Source: Planctobacterium sp965279005 | GTDB lineage: Bacteria; Pseudomonadota; Gammaproteobacteria; Enterobacterales; Alteromonadaceae | Direction of reading: 5' to 3' | DNA length: 64,000 nucleotides | Assembly: GCA_965279005.1 (NCBI GenBank) | Contig: CBDIHK010000018.1 | Location: forward strand, 1 to 64,000 | Shown here: positions 1-8,773 of the stretch, one piece after another | Position numbering within the stretch: position 1 is the stretch's first letter | How the letters are laid out: each line of letters opens with the position of its first letter | Program-made: the position numbers and the translations under genes | Notes under the pieces: model-generated | Seen by the model: only the letters and a program-made list of their open reading frames with translations | What the model was told of the DNA's origin: nothing | The model's database searches: none

Positions 1-125
1 AAGTAGAGCACAGGTACTATGACCATGCCGCCGCCAACGCCAAGCAAGCCTGCCAGTAATCCTGCAAATACCCCGGTAGCCATCAATGCCAGGATAGTTG
101 TTAAATTCTCCAGTATAAATTCCAT
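1..125 (-). CDS. TauE/SafE-family membrane transporter, N-terminal part only (runs off the window)
   Basis: The reverse strand opens with an ATG at 125-123 and reads a hydrophobic N-terminus with a glycine-rich signature, GLLAGLLGVGGGMVIVPVL, typical of the first membrane helix of TauE/SafE (DUF81) permeases that export sulfite, sulfoacetate or related anions. Only about 41 residues are visible. Its ATG overlaps the stop codon of the gamma-glutamyltransferase-like gene upstream by one base (TAATG), so the two are very probably translated as one operon. The substrate cannot be judged from this fragment. Confidence 0.75.
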   Translation of the reverse strand, partial: MEFILENLTTILALMATGVFAGLLAGLLGVGGGMVIVPVLY

Positions 126-1708
126 TAGCATTCTCCTTCAGTAAAGTAGGCCTTGCCGTCACTTCTAGGATCAGTTGCAGCTTCTGATGTGGCAATTTGG
201 GATAGGGCACCTGGGGAAAGTACGATGGCCCCGGCATGTCCCATCATTTCAGACAGGGCGGGCACGGCCACTGTATCGTGTCCTCTATTCTGTAAGGACT
301 GCCAGATATCGGGTGCAATATTGTCCTCTATCTTTAAGTTGTGGCTAATATCGCCCCAAGTGCGGCCGAGTAACCAGCGCGGCTCTGATATGGCTTGCGC
401 TAAACCCATACCTAGGTAGGCATAGCGGCTGAACAGTGCTGCTTGGGTTTGGGGTTGGCCTTCACCACCCATAGTGCCATAGACCATGCGCCTACCGTCT
501 TGGAACTGGGCATAGGCTGGGTTAAGCGTATGGAAGGGTTTCAAGCCAGGTTGTAAGTACTGCAGCTGTCCCGGTGCCAAGCTAAACGAGGTGCCCCGGT
601 TGTTCCAGACGATACCGGTACTGGGTGACACTATACCGCTGCCAAACTCCCAATACAGGCTTTGGATGTAGCTGACCATACGGCCTTGGTTGTCACAGGC
701 ACCCATCCAAATAGTATCACCAGGATTGGCTTGGTGTGGCCAGGGCATGGCCTGATCCAGGTCGATATTACTGGCCATCTGGTCAAGCGTATCGTCCCCT
801 AAAAACCCTTCCAAAGGTTTTTGCAACCTACTTGCGTCAGTGAGGTAATGGTTGCGGATGATAAATGCCTGTTTTGTACATTCAATTAACAGGTGTACAT
901 GGTCTTCATCGGAATCGACAAGGTGTTGTAGCCTATCGTAGAGCGCCAAGATAATCAGGGAGGCGATACCCTGGGTTGGTGCCGGCAGGTTGTACAAACA
1001 CGCTTGTCCGGTTTGCACCGATAGGGGCGTTACGTTTGTCGCTTGGTATTCCAGGAAATCATTTTGGCGGATTGGTGATCCCGCGGCTTCAAGATCCTGG
1101 GCCAAAGTTTTCCCCAGATCGCCGTGATAAAATTCACCAAGCCCCTTTTCTGACAAGTATTCCAAGGTGCCTGCCAGTTTTGGCAAGGCGAGGTCACTGC
1201 CTGCTGTTAGGGTGGAGCCATTGTCACGAAATTGCTCAAAATCTCCGTAACCACTAAACACCGCCGCCGTCTTTTCCGACGCAGCTTGTAAGCTAGTGGT
1301 GACCCCAAAGCCCTGCTTAGCGTGCCTAACGGCATTTGCCATTAGATCAGGCAAGGGCATCGCTTTTTGCCACTTGGCACTGTGCCTTAAAGCCAGTTGC
1401 CAGCCTGAAACCGCACCTGCCATGGTCAATGCCGCTTTACCACCCCGGCTGGGAATGGCCGTCATGCCATCGTAAAACCCAGGCGTAGCCTGCTTAGCCG
1501 CGGTGCCAGCTGCGTCTATGGCGGTGGGCGCCTTGCCCGGTTCACTTATCAACCAAAAACCGTCGCCACCCAGGCCATTCATATGTGGATAGACGACTGC
1601 GATTGTGGCTGCGGCTGCGACCATGGCTTCAATGGCGCTGCCACCTTGCTCTAGGATCTCCCAGCCAGCTTTGCTTGCGGCGTGGTGCGGGGCAGTAAAG
1701 GCTATCAT
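125..1708 (-). CDS. Gamma-glutamyltransferase family protein (cytosolic type)
   Basis: A 527-residue Ntn-hydrolase of the gamma-glutamyltranspeptidase family, which makes and uses an N-terminal nucleophilic Thr to cleave or transfer gamma-glutamyl groups. Family features are the early ASKAGWEILEQGGSAIEA block, the NGLGGDGFW segment, and a later block around residues 330-370 with GDTIWMGACDNQG and FGSGIVSP, where the Thr of DTIW is the candidate nucleophile. There is no signal peptide, unlike periplasmic Ggt, so a cytosolic role in breaking down an acylated amine or gamma-glutamyl compound is likely. It overlaps the amidase upstream by 4 bases and the exporter downstream by 1. The true substrate is unknown; glutathione hydrolase is only one possibility. 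Confidence 0.85.
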   Translation of the reverse strand: MIAFTAPHHAASKAGWEILEQGGSAIEAMVAAAATIAVVYPHMNGLGGDGFWLISEPGKAPTAIDAAGTAAKQATPGFYDGMTAIPSRGGKAALTMAGAVSGWQLALRHSAKWQKAMPLPDLMANAVRHAKQGFGVTTSLQAASEKTAAVFSGYGDFEQFRDNGSTLTAGSDLALPKLAGTLEYLSEKGLGEFYHGDLGKTLAQDLEAAGSPIRQNDFLEYQATNVTPLSVQTGQACLYNLPAPTQGIASLIILALYDRLQHLVDSDEDHVHLLIECTKQAFIIRNHYLTDASRLQKPLEGFLGDDTLDQMASNIDLDQAMPWPHQANPGDTIWMGACDNQGRMVSYIQSLYWEFGSGIVSPSTGIVWNNRGTSFSLAPGQLQYLQPGLKPFHTLNPAYAQFQDGRRMVYGTMGGEGQPQTQAALFSRYAYLGMGLAQAISEPRWLLGRTWGDISHNLKIEDNIAPDIWQSLQNRGHDTVAVPALSEMMGHAGAIVLSPGALSQIATSEAATDPRSDGKAYFTEGEC

Positions 1709-2862
1709 AAAATGTCCTTAGTGCTGTTTTGGCTAAATTCTAAAAGCTCGAGATCACAACCTCGCGCTGCAATTAAAGAGACACCTGCCGGTGCTCGCCC
1801 TGGACTTGGCAATGGCATGTGCACCTGGGGCGATCCAGCTAGGCCAGCCAGGGAGGTTAGGCCCATCAAGGTTTCCCGGTATTGGGCGAGCTCAAGGGTT
1901 GGCGTATCCAACCTCGGTGCTGCGCCAGGGGTGGTTGGCAAAAGCAGGACACTATCTTCCCCAATAGTCGAGGTTAACAAAGCACTGACTTTAGCTTGCA
2001 CTTGCCGTGCAGCCCTGACTTCTTCTGCTGTTATTGTTGCACACCAATCCAAGCGCTGCTGGATATCGGCGGCAAAGGTTGGCTGTGTTTCAGTAATCCA
2101 TTCCCCATGGGTTTGCCAAATGTTGTGGCCTTGCAATACCCGGAAAGCTTGGCTGGCTTGGTTTACGAAGTTGGTATCAATGTTTGATTCTATTGATGGG
2201 CAAGGGAGCTTCTGCAAAAAATCGCTAATCTCTGCACTATGGCTTACCGAACGCAACAAATCTGGCGTAGTAATAATTTGCTTTATTGGGATCGGCGCTT
2301 TTTTGCTGGACAATAGGATCCGGGCAACATCAGTCAATTCACCTATGCTGCGGGTAAGCCAGCCAACCGTATCGAATTGTGGTGCTAATGGCACCATGTC
2401 CTGCATAGGAATACTGCCGTGGCTTGGCCTTAGCCCCCACAAACCATTGTAAGAGGCGGGCACCCTGATAGAGCCGCCAGTGTCAGTTCCCAGGCCGATA
2501 TCAGCCAGGCCCATGGCGACGGCGATTGCGGAGCCACTGCTGGAGCCGCCTGGAAGACTGTCCGGCGCATTTGGGTTGCGCAAGGTACCATAATGCACAT
2601 TTTGCCCATTGAGGCTGTAAGCCAGTTCATCTGTGTGGGTTTTGCCTATTAAATGACAGCCAGCGGATAATAAATCAGTTACAACTTTTGATGTGGTATC
2701 TGGTATGGGATGGCTTTGCAACCAGTCTGGATTGCCCGCGCCGGTTGCAACACCAGCAATATGGAACAGATCCTTCACTGCCAGCCTTCGTCCTGCCAAA
2801 GGGCCGTGTTTAGCCTGTTTTTGCTCGGAATTGTGCCATGTAAATGGATCAGTAATTTGCAT
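1705..2862 (-). CDS. Amidase (amidase signature family)
   Basis: A 385-residue amidase-signature hydrolase, which releases ammonia or an amine from a carboxamide with a Ser-cisSer-Lys triad. The Lys is in the LAVKDLFHIAG segment near residue 30, the Gly/Ser-rich loop GGSSSGSAIAVAMGLAD follows, and GLGTDTGGSIRVPASYNGL carries the catalytic Ser region. It is shorter than GatA (about 480 residues) and lacks the GatA context, so it is not the tRNA amidotransferase. It is the first gene of the amidase - gamma-glutamyltransferase-like - TauE group, with a 4-base ATGA overlap to the next gene. Coupling suggests a small catabolic pathway for an amide; the substrate is not predictable. Confidence 0.85.
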   Translation of the reverse strand: MQITDPFTWHNSEQKQAKHGPLAGRRLAVKDLFHIAGVATGAGNPDWLQSHPIPDTTSKVVTDLLSAGCHLIGKTHTDELAYSLNGQNVHYGTLRNPNAPDSLPGGSSSGSAIAVAMGLADIGLGTDTGGSIRVPASYNGLWGLRPSHGSIPMQDMVPLAPQFDTVGWLTRSIGELTDVARILLSSKKAPIPIKQIITTPDLLRSVSHSAEISDFLQKLPCPSIESNIDTNFVNQASQAFRVLQGHNIWQTHGEWITETQPTFAADIQQRLDWCATITAEEVRAARQVQAKVSALLTSTIGEDSVLLLPTTPGAAPRLDTPTLELAQYRETLMGLTSLAGLAGSPQVHMPLPSPGRAPAGVSLIAARGCDLELLEFSQNSTKDIL

Positions 2863-2951
2863 ATTATCTAACTAATACAGTTGGTTAAAACCAGGTGTTA
2901 TCAAGTCGTTTTAAGACAGCCTAGAGGATGCGTATAGGCCAGCAAGCGCTG

Positions 2952-3000
2952 GTAAAAAGCATTGCGTTTGGGCAATTTGCAGGAGACCGCAAACGCAATG
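2952..3000 (-). terminator. Rho-independent terminator after the RpiR-type regulator gene
   Basis: A perfect 11-base inverted repeat, CATTGCGTTTG (2960-2970) and CAAACGCAATG (2990-3000), encloses a 19-base loop. On the minus strand it is followed by CTTTTTACC. It sits between the end of the regulator gene (3098) and the amidase start (2862), so it should end the regulator transcript and make the amidase group a separate unit. Confidence 0.65.
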
Positions 3001-3097
3001 TTAATTTGTGTTGCACGATAAATTTATCATGAAACATTTGTTACGCAACTGTTTTTTTGACTACTAGGTCAACTTTTTTAAATTATAACGCTTTTAG

Positions 3098-3970
3098 TTA
3101 CAAGTCTTCTAATTCACCCAGCTCATTGTAACTATTTAGGATAGCAATACTGCGTTGCTGTGCTTGGCCTTCAAGTTGTTGGTACACAGCATGGCACAAC
3201 ATGGACAGCATGCTCATGGGGGCGGCGTAGCTGTCCATTGCTAGTTCTTCACCTAATGAGCAAACCAAAACATACCGCACAAGGTCACGGTAAACTTGGC
3301 CTGAAGCATCTGTTATCAATATAGTGTTATGGCCTTTTAGCTGCTCCAGGATCCGTTTGAACAAGCGCGGGCGGCGCCTGAACCCGATAATGATAACCAC
3401 TTCGTTGGCGACAATGCCTTGCATTTCTTCACTGATGGTTTGTCCCGGCATGGGTAATAACCTAACTCTATCCCGCAGTTGCAGTAATTGTCGTTGCAAG
3501 TGCATGGCGAGGGGGTAGCTGTTGCGGTAACCAATGATGCTAATGCGCTGGGCGTCACATATGTCTTTACTAATAATGTCCAATCCATGGCGGGTTAAAT
3601 ATTCCCACGCTTGGCGTATGCGTTCGTATTCACCTTGCAAAAACGACTCGTCATCGGCATTGCCCAGCACTGGCTGGCCTTTCGCCCTCAGTTCTAGTTT
3701 AACTTCCTGGTGGCTGCTGTAACCTAATTGCCGGAACAGCCGGCTCACGGTTGCCTTGGAGGTTTCACAAGCCTCGGCAATTTCAGCAATTGACATTGTT
3801 AGGATATGCATCGGATTGTGCTGGAGGTAACCCGCAACATCCCTAGCTGTCGGTGGCAAATCGCTATAGTGGCTTTCGATACGTTTTAGAAAAGGCAGGT
3901 AGTTGCTCACACTTGGATCCGTTTCTGTTTGTTTAATGCGTAAGCGCTGGTCAGCATTTTTACATCGCAT
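3098..3970 (-). CDS. RpiR/MurR-family transcriptional regulator (HTH plus SIS domain)
   Basis: A 290-residue regulator with an N-terminal RpiR-type helix-turn-helix (roughly residues 25-100, including IAEIAEACETSKATVSRLFR) followed by a SIS sugar-phosphate-isomerase-like ligand domain (about 120-260, ISIIGYRNSYPLAMHLQ and VVIIIGFRR). RpiR proteins usually sense a phosphosugar or, in some branches, an amide or amino-acid derivative, and control the adjacent catabolic operon. It lies on the same strand just upstream of the amidase group, which is its most likely target. It is divergent from cobB with only 43 bases between start codons, so both promoters must lie in or around that gap. Confidence 0.85.
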   Translation of the reverse strand: MRCKNADQRLRIKQTETDPSVSNYLPFLKRIESHYSDLPPTARDVAGYLQHNPMHILTMSIAEIAEACETSKATVSRLFRQLGYSSHQEVKLELRAKGQPVLGNADDESFLQGEYERIRQAWEYLTRHGLDIISKDICDAQRISIIGYRNSYPLAMHLQRQLLQLRDRVRLLPMPGQTISEEMQGIVANEVVIIIGFRRRPRLFKRILEQLKGHNTILITDASGQVYRDLVRYVLVCSLGEELAMDSYAAPMSMLSMLCHAVYQQLEGQAQQRSIAILNSYNELGELEDL

Positions 3971-4013
3971 TTTTTAAAGCGGTTGTATGTAGTGATAACA
4001 CATACAATAATAA

Positions 4014-4757
4014 ATGCCTAATCCGCTAAACAACCTCTGCATTTTGAAGAAAAATAAAAAAGTAGTGGTCTTGACCGGCGCAGGAATCTCTGCAGAGTCT
4101 GGCCTAAAGACCTTCAGGGATAATGATGGCCTATGGGAAAACCACAAGGTCGAAGACGTTGCTACACCTGAAGCCTTCGTCAGGGATCCTGATTTAGTTT
4201 ACCGTTTTTACAACCTGCGCAGGGCGCAATTACAGGAACCTGGGCTGGCACCAAACCCCGCCCATTACGCACTGGCCAAGCTTGAGCAACATTTACAAGA
4301 TGATTTTTTGTTGGTTACCCAAAATGTAGACAACCTGCATGAAAGGGCGGGTAACCAAAGGGTATTGCACATGCACGGAGAACTATTAAGTGCAAAATGT
4401 CCAAAGACCCAGAAATCCCTGAGCTGGACAGGTGAGCTAACCGCTATGCACTTGTGTGATTGCTGTGCCCCGGCCTCGCCATTGCGGCCCGATATCGTTT
4501 GGTTTGGCGAGATGCCATATTTTATGGAGCGCATTTACGATGCCTTGTGGCACGCGGATATCTTTATTTCTATTGGCACTTCTGGCCACGTTTACCCCGC
4601 CGCTGGTTTTGTGCATGAAGCCAATATGAGCAACACGCGCACGATTGAGGTTAACCTGGAACCTAGTGTCCTTGGCAGCGAGTTTGAACAGCAGCTGTAT
4701 GGGAAAGCTGGTGAAGTCTTGCCCGGTTTTGTAGATGATTTGATAAAGGAAATATAA
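4014..4757 (+). CDS. cobB: NAD-dependent protein deacylase (sirtuin CobB)
   Basis: A 247-residue class III sirtuin that removes acetyl, succinyl and similar acyl groups from lysine using NAD. The NAD-binding motif GAGISAESGLKTFR, the TQNVDNLHERAG motif and the catalytic His in HMHGE are intact. Cys residues for a structural zinc appear as a single Cys (residue about 129, SAKCPK) followed by a CDCC cluster. FYNLRR retains the Tyr-x-x-Arg pair that gives E. coli CobB its desuccinylase activity. It lacks the N-terminal extension seen in long CobB forms. The lysE-type gene starts 1 base after its stop, so the two form an operon. Confidence 0.92.
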   Translation: MPNPLNNLCILKKNKKVVVLTGAGISAESGLKTFRDNDGLWENHKVEDVATPEAFVRDPDLVYRFYNLRRAQLQEPGLAPNPAHYALAKLEQHLQDDFLLVTQNVDNLHERAGNQRVLHMHGELLSAKCPKTQKSLSWTGELTAMHLCDCCAPASPLRPDIVWFGEMPYFMERIYDALWHADIFISIGTSGHVYPAAGFVHEANMSNTRTIEVNLEPSVLGSEFEQQLYGKAGEVLPGFVDDLIKEI

Positions 4758-4758
4758 A

Positions 4759-5412
4759 TTGGAATTTATCTCCCTGTATTGGTTTGAATTCTTAACCATC
4801 GCGACAGCGCACTTGCTGGCCGTAGCCAGTCCTGGCCCCGATTTTGCCATTGTATTAAAAAACAGCATTAGCTTTGGACGCAGGGCAGGGGTGATAACGG
4901 CGGTAGGCGTGGGATTGGGAATTTTGGTCCACGTTGCTTATTCGCTTTTGGGAATTGGCATCTTGATCCAAACAACGCCATGGTTATTCAAGGTTTTTGC
5001 CTATGCGGCGGCTGCCTATTTGATTTATATCGGCCTTGCTGCGATGCGCAGCCAGCCCAAGGATCCAGCGCTGTTGCAGGGCAATGGCCAGGGCTACTAT
5101 ATTTCAGACAAAAAAGCGCTTTGGACAGGCTTCTTAACCAATGGCCTCAACCCTAAAGCAACACTATTTTTCCTATCCTTATTTGCTGTCATTGTCTCGA
5201 CCCAAACACCCATGTCAGTGAAGGCTGTCTATGGCATTTACCTGGCGATTGCGACCGGTGCCTGGTTCTGCTTCTTGGCCTATTTTACCAGTTCAGAAAA
5301 TATCCGTTTGTTCATCGGCCGCAATGGCCATTGGTTTGACCGGGTTATGGGCGTAGTGTTAGTCGCCTTGGCGGTGCGTTTATTATTGTCTGACTTACCC
5401 GTTGTACCCTAA
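4759..5412 (+). CDS. LysE/RhtB-family amino-acid exporter
   Basis: A 217-residue inner-membrane protein of the LysE/RhtB family, with about six hydrophobic segments and the family signature ASPGPDFAIVLKNSISFGRR near the N-terminus. The second conserved block, TGFLTNGLNPKATLFFLSLF, is also present. These proteins export homoserine, threonine, lysine or related amino acids by proton antiport. The start is a TTG one base after the cobB stop, which fits translational coupling. The substrate cannot be assigned. Confidence 0.88.
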   Translation: MEFISLYWFEFLTIATAHLLAVASPGPDFAIVLKNSISFGRRAGVITAVGVGLGILVHVAYSLLGIGILIQTTPWLFKVFAYAAAAYLIYIGLAAMRSQPKDPALLQGNGQGYYISDKKALWTGFLTNGLNPKATLFFLSLFAVIVSTQTPMSVKAVYGIYLAIATGAWFCFLAYFTSSENIRLFIGRNGHWFDRVMGVVLVALAVRLLLSDLPVVP

Positions 5413-5545
5413 AGCTTACGCGTTTTATTTCAATTCCCACTGAGTGAGCAAATACTTAAATGAACCGGTATTAAACGACGAAGGCCTCTAGGGAGGTAGA
5501 GATAGGATAACCGGAGCAAAGCCTCCCGTATAACTTTATTCTTTA

Positions 5546-5576
5546 AATAAAAAAGCCCCAACAAAAGAGTTGGGGC
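5546..5576 (-). terminator. Rho-independent terminator for the downstream minus-strand gene
   Basis: An 8-base perfect stem, GCCCCAAC (5555-5562) and GTTGGGGC (5569-5576), has a 6-base loop. On the minus strand it is followed by a run of T residues (the plus strand reads AAATAAAAAA before the stem). It lies 60 bases past the end of the gene at 5638-6249. On the plus strand no T run follows, so it is a poor terminator for lysE. Confidence 0.8.
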
Positions 5577-5637
5577 AAAGGGAACGTCCAGGTTAGACGT
5601 ATACTACGAGAAAACTTTTACAACCGGTTGTAATGGT

Positions 5638-6249
5638 TTATTGGTGCACGTCTACATCACCGACACCCACCTCGATATCTATGTGGTATTCACCTTTGCC
5701 TTGCCAGTATATGGATTCACTGACGATGGTGCGGTCACGTTCAATTCCCTTGAACCCATCTAGGTCGGCTCCGCCAACGCCAGTTTCAAGGTTTATTTTG
5801 CGATAATCGTCGCCTTCAAGCTCTACATCGACTTCGCCAACACCTAGGTCAACCAATACATCCCTAGAGGCCTCTTCAATCTCAACTTCACCCACTCCCA
5901 TCTGGATCCGGATATTTGCGCTTTTAGGCAAGATCACACGCCATTCCTGTGCGGTATCTTCAACATCAACTTCAAGGTGCACCCGGTCGCCGTCGATGTC
6001 TTTTTCGAGGCTTACATCTTCCAAGTCACCGCTTGAGAACCAACCATCATCTTTTTGCTTTACCCGGATATCCACTACCACTTCGTTTGAGTTATGGGTT
6101 TCAATTTCCAGGCTACCTACAGGCACTTCAATATGGACAGTACTATTGGCTTCGATGTCGAACTTGTCGTCTAAATAAACTTCGTCTTTGGCAAGGGCAT
6201 GGGTTGAAGCAAGTGCTAGGACTGTACAGGCAAACACTATCTTTTTCAT
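5638..6249 (-). CDS. Periplasmic beta-strand-repeat protein (DUF4097-like)
   Basis: A 203-residue protein with a clear signal peptide (MKKIVFACTVLALASTHALA, cleavage near residue 20). The mature part is acidic and built of short beta-strand repeats, with GVGEV, GVGEV, GVGGA and GVGDV motifs recurring every 20-50 residues. This resembles DUF4097 putative adhesin-like or polymer-binding beta-solenoid proteins found in bacterial envelopes. The gene stands alone with its own terminator. The molecular function is not known. Confidence 0.7.
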   Translation of the reverse strand: MKKIVFACTVLALASTHALAKDEVYLDDKFDIEANSTVHIEVPVGSLEIETHNSNEVVVDIRVKQKDDGWFSSGDLEDVSLEKDIDGDRVHLEVDVEDTAQEWRVILPKSANIRIQMGVGEVEIEEASRDVLVDLGVGEVDVELEGDDYRKINLETGVGGADLDGFKGIERDRTIVSESIYWQGKGEYHIDIEVGVGDVDVHQ

Positions 6250-6489
6250 GGTTGTTCCTATCTATATTTAAACCGTGATGTTGTTTCTGTTTGTGTTAAT
6301 ACAAAGTCAATGCCAACGAAAAAAACAAATAAAAACAACAAGTTAAAAAATGATTGAATTTTCAGCCTGCTACTATTTGGTCAAAAAGCCTAATTTTTAG
6401 TATTTGCAGTGGCAAACAATGCCAATAGTGCGCATTGCGGACTAAATTCGGTATAATAGTCGCAAGCTATTCTAAAAAGGTTTAAATCC

Positions 6490-7239
6490 TTGTCAGAAAA
6501 AAATGAAATGCCAGAAAATAATCAATTGCAAAACGCACTGGCAGGTAACTATGATTTTGATGTTAAACAAGTAATCTCTGAGGGATGGGAACTAACCAAA
6601 ACCAGCAAAGCGGCTATCCTGCAAGGTGTAGGATTTGTCTTCGTTATCTGCGTTATGGTAATGCTGCTGGCCCAATCCTACACCCAGGCACAGGGGCAAA
6701 GCATGGAGTCGCCAGACGTGCAAATGGTGCTAAATATCGTTTTATTGGTGCTGGTTGCTCCGTTTGCGGCAGCATTGGTTATGATGGGAATCAATACCAG
6801 TGTTGGCAAGCAGAATACCAGCAATGACATATTCAAGTTTGTGTCACGCACTTTTATTATCACCATCACATCCGTGATCACTGCGGCATTGGTGCAAATA
6901 GGAATGTTGCTGTTTATTCTACCAGGTTTCTATATGCTGGTTGCAACGGGGTTTGCTATACCACTGGTGTTAGACAAGGGCATGTTGCCAACCCAAGCAG
7001 TGTTTAGCTCTATCCGCATCGTTAACCACCAATGGTTAAAGTTCGTCCAGGTTTATATCGTGTTTTTCATTTTATTGGTGTTAGTGGTTTTTACTTTCGG
7101 GTTAGCCATGATTTGGGTGGCGCCATTTTATTACAATGTGAAGGGGCTGTTATACCGGGATATTATTGGAACAGGTGATAATAAGGGCACGCCCAGAGGT
7201 ATGATGGAACAAGTCCGGGAAGATAGCTTCCAGGCCTGA
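6490..7239 (+). CDS. Integral membrane protein of unknown function
   Basis: A 249-residue protein with a hydrophilic N-terminus (about 35 residues) followed by five or six hydrophobic segments, for example AILQGVGFVFVICVMVMLLA and VLNIVLLVLVAPFAAALVMM. It begins with TTG at 6490 about ten bases after an AAAAAGG stretch. It resembles the conserved hypothetical multi-pass inner-membrane proteins of Shewanella relatives, but I do not recognise a named family. It is followed 32 bases later by bax on the same strand, so the two may share a transcript. Confidence 0.7.
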   Translation: MSEKNEMPENNQLQNALAGNYDFDVKQVISEGWELTKTSKAAILQGVGFVFVICVMVMLLAQSYTQAQGQSMESPDVQMVLNIVLLVLVAPFAAALVMMGINTSVGKQNTSNDIFKFVSRTFIITITSVITAALVQIGMLLFILPGFYMLVATGFAIPLVLDKGMLPTQAVFSSIRIVNHQWLKFVQVYIVFFILLVLVVFTFGLAMIWVAPFYYNVKGLLYRDIIGTGDNKGTPRGMMEQVREDSFQA

Positions 7240-7271
7240 TCCATTGCAACAAAAAGGGATATATCTAGGTT

Positions 7272-8069
7272 ATGCACAAGTCATTAAGATACAAGCTATG
7301 GACAGGGGGAGTGGTTGCAATTGCGGTGTTCTCAATTATGTACCCCTTTTTCGTGCCGCCTACTCCCAAGACGCAGCAACCAGACGAAGCGCCACAGGTA
7401 GACATGCAAGTACCTGATTTTGCCGCTATCAGCTCTATCAACGAGAAAAAACAAGCGTTTTTTCAGTTCATATTGCCTGAAGTGGAAAAACAAAATGCGC
7501 TTATCTTGAACCAGCGAAGCTTTATCCTGGCATTCAGGGATCGTTTCCGGCGACAGCAACAGGGGCAACAATTCCTAGACAGCATTGATATGCGCAAACT
7601 GCGGGCAATTGCCAAGCAATACGATGTTAAAGTCACCGAAGTAAACGAGGAGTTGTTCCGTAAGCTATTAAAAAAAGTTGATTTTATTCCAAAAGAGCTA
7701 GTCCTGGTACAGGCCGCTAACGAATCGGCCTGGGGTACCTCCAGGTTTGCCCGTTTGGGCAACAACTATTTTGGCATGTGGTGTTTCCAAAAAGGGTGTG
7801 GGTTTGTTCCTAAACGCCGCAGTGCTGATATGAGCCATGAAGTGGCCAAATACGACAGCCTAGAACAAGGGGTGGCTAAATACTTGAACACCTTAAACCG
7901 GCATTATGCCTATAGCGATTTGCGCTATATCAGGGCGGTGCTAAGGGAAACCCAACAACCCATTACCGGCGAGCTGTTGGCGGAGGGGCTGATCCACTAT
8001 TCAGAGCGTGGACAGGCTTATGTGGATGAATTACAGGCAATGATCAGGGTAAATAGGAAATTCATGTGA
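7272..8069 (+). CDS. bax: Bax-type glucosaminidase-domain protein
   Basis: A 265-residue protein with an N-terminal membrane anchor (WTGGVVAIAVFSIMYPFFV) and a C-terminal N-acetylglucosaminidase domain of the FlgJ/LytG type, predicted to cleave peptidoglycan glycan strands in the periplasm. The catalytic Glu lies in the motif AANESAWGTSRFARLGNNYF, followed by GMWCFQKGCGFVP as in E. coli Bax. Length fits the family (about 270). It overlaps the next gene by 4 bases (ATGA), so the two are co-translated. Confidence 0.9.
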   Translation: MHKSLRYKLWTGGVVAIAVFSIMYPFFVPPTPKTQQPDEAPQVDMQVPDFAAISSINEKKQAFFQFILPEVEKQNALILNQRSFILAFRDRFRRQQQGQQFLDSIDMRKLRAIAKQYDVKVTEVNEELFRKLLKKVDFIPKELVLVQAANESAWGTSRFARLGNNYFGMWCFQKGCGFVPKRRSADMSHEVAKYDSLEQGVAKYLNTLNRHYAYSDLRYIRAVLRETQQPITGELLAEGLIHYSERGQAYVDELQAMIRVNRKFM

Positions 8070-8704
8070 AGAAACAAATTTTGTTATGGATACTAGCTTG
8101 CTGTTTTGCAGGCAATGCAATGGCAGCAAATGTCCTAAAATTGGAGTATAAAAGTTTTTACAGCCATCTGCGCCAGCTCAATGATGAACAACTGCAAACC
8201 CTAGAATTTGCATTTGGATTTGCCCATGTGGATAGCTCTGAATTATGCAGGATTGACTCCGGTGAAATTGTCACCGATAAAAAGACCTTACCCGTCACCA
8301 TTGGCGACGACAACCGGTTTACATTGCCTACCGAACGCGCTTTAAAACTAGCCAATGCGCAGCTCCACTTGCAAATTCAACAGCGCCCAAACCAATGTGA
8401 CTTGTCGGTGCTGGTGAGGGTGAAGCCAGTGCTTTTGGAACAAGGCTTGAAGGCTGCAGACCTGCCAGTTTATGCACAGGCTTTCGATGCGTTTTTCGAG
8501 GAAATGGGTGGGCTATTTTCGTTTTTAATGCCAAAACCCAAAGGCGTGCAAGTGTTTGTCCGGGACAGCGAAACCCTCCCGGCGTCTTTGCAAAGCTATT
8601 ACCAAAATAATGGTAGCCTGGTTTTGCCAAAGGATAGTTTTGCGAAACTCAACCAAGATGATGTCAGATCACTAGAGGTTGTGAAAATTGTTGCGGCTAT
8701 GTAG
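8066..8704 (+). CDS. DUF2987 secreted protein
   Basis: A 212-residue protein with a signal peptide (MKKQILLWILACCFAGNAMA) and a mature part that matches the DUF2987 type found in Shewanella and Vibrio: an early LEYKSFYSHL segment, two conserved cysteines (one near residue 55 in SELCRI, one in NQCDLSV), and a KPVLL segment. Function is unknown. It is translationally coupled to bax, which suggests an envelope role. Confidence 0.75.
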   Translation: MKKQILLWILACCFAGNAMAANVLKLEYKSFYSHLRQLNDEQLQTLEFAFGFAHVDSSELCRIDSGEIVTDKKTLPVTIGDDNRFTLPTERALKLANAQLHLQIQQRPNQCDLSVLVRVKPVLLEQGLKAADLPVYAQAFDAFFEEMGGLFSFLMPKPKGVQVFVRDSETLPASLQSYYQNNGSLVLPKDSFAKLNQDDVRSLEVVKIVAAM

Positions 8705-8718
8705 CCACTTGGGATAAC

Positions 8719-8748
8719 AGCCGGTTTGGGTCGGCCAACCAACCGGCT
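8719..8748. terminator. Stem-loop between convergent genes, possible terminator
   Basis: AGCCGGTT (8719-8726) and AACCGGCT (8741-8748) form a perfect 8-base stem with a 14-base loop, between the convergent genes ending at 8704 and 8774. No strong T run follows on either strand, so intrinsic termination is only a guess. Confidence 0.4.
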
Positions 8749-8773
8749 CAGGCGCAATTACTGCTGCGGCACG

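Noticed and set aside
1682..2452. 256-codon plus-strand ORF
   Set aside because: Antisense to the amidase gene; Ser/Trp/Cys-rich composition with no motifs, so a shadow of the real gene.
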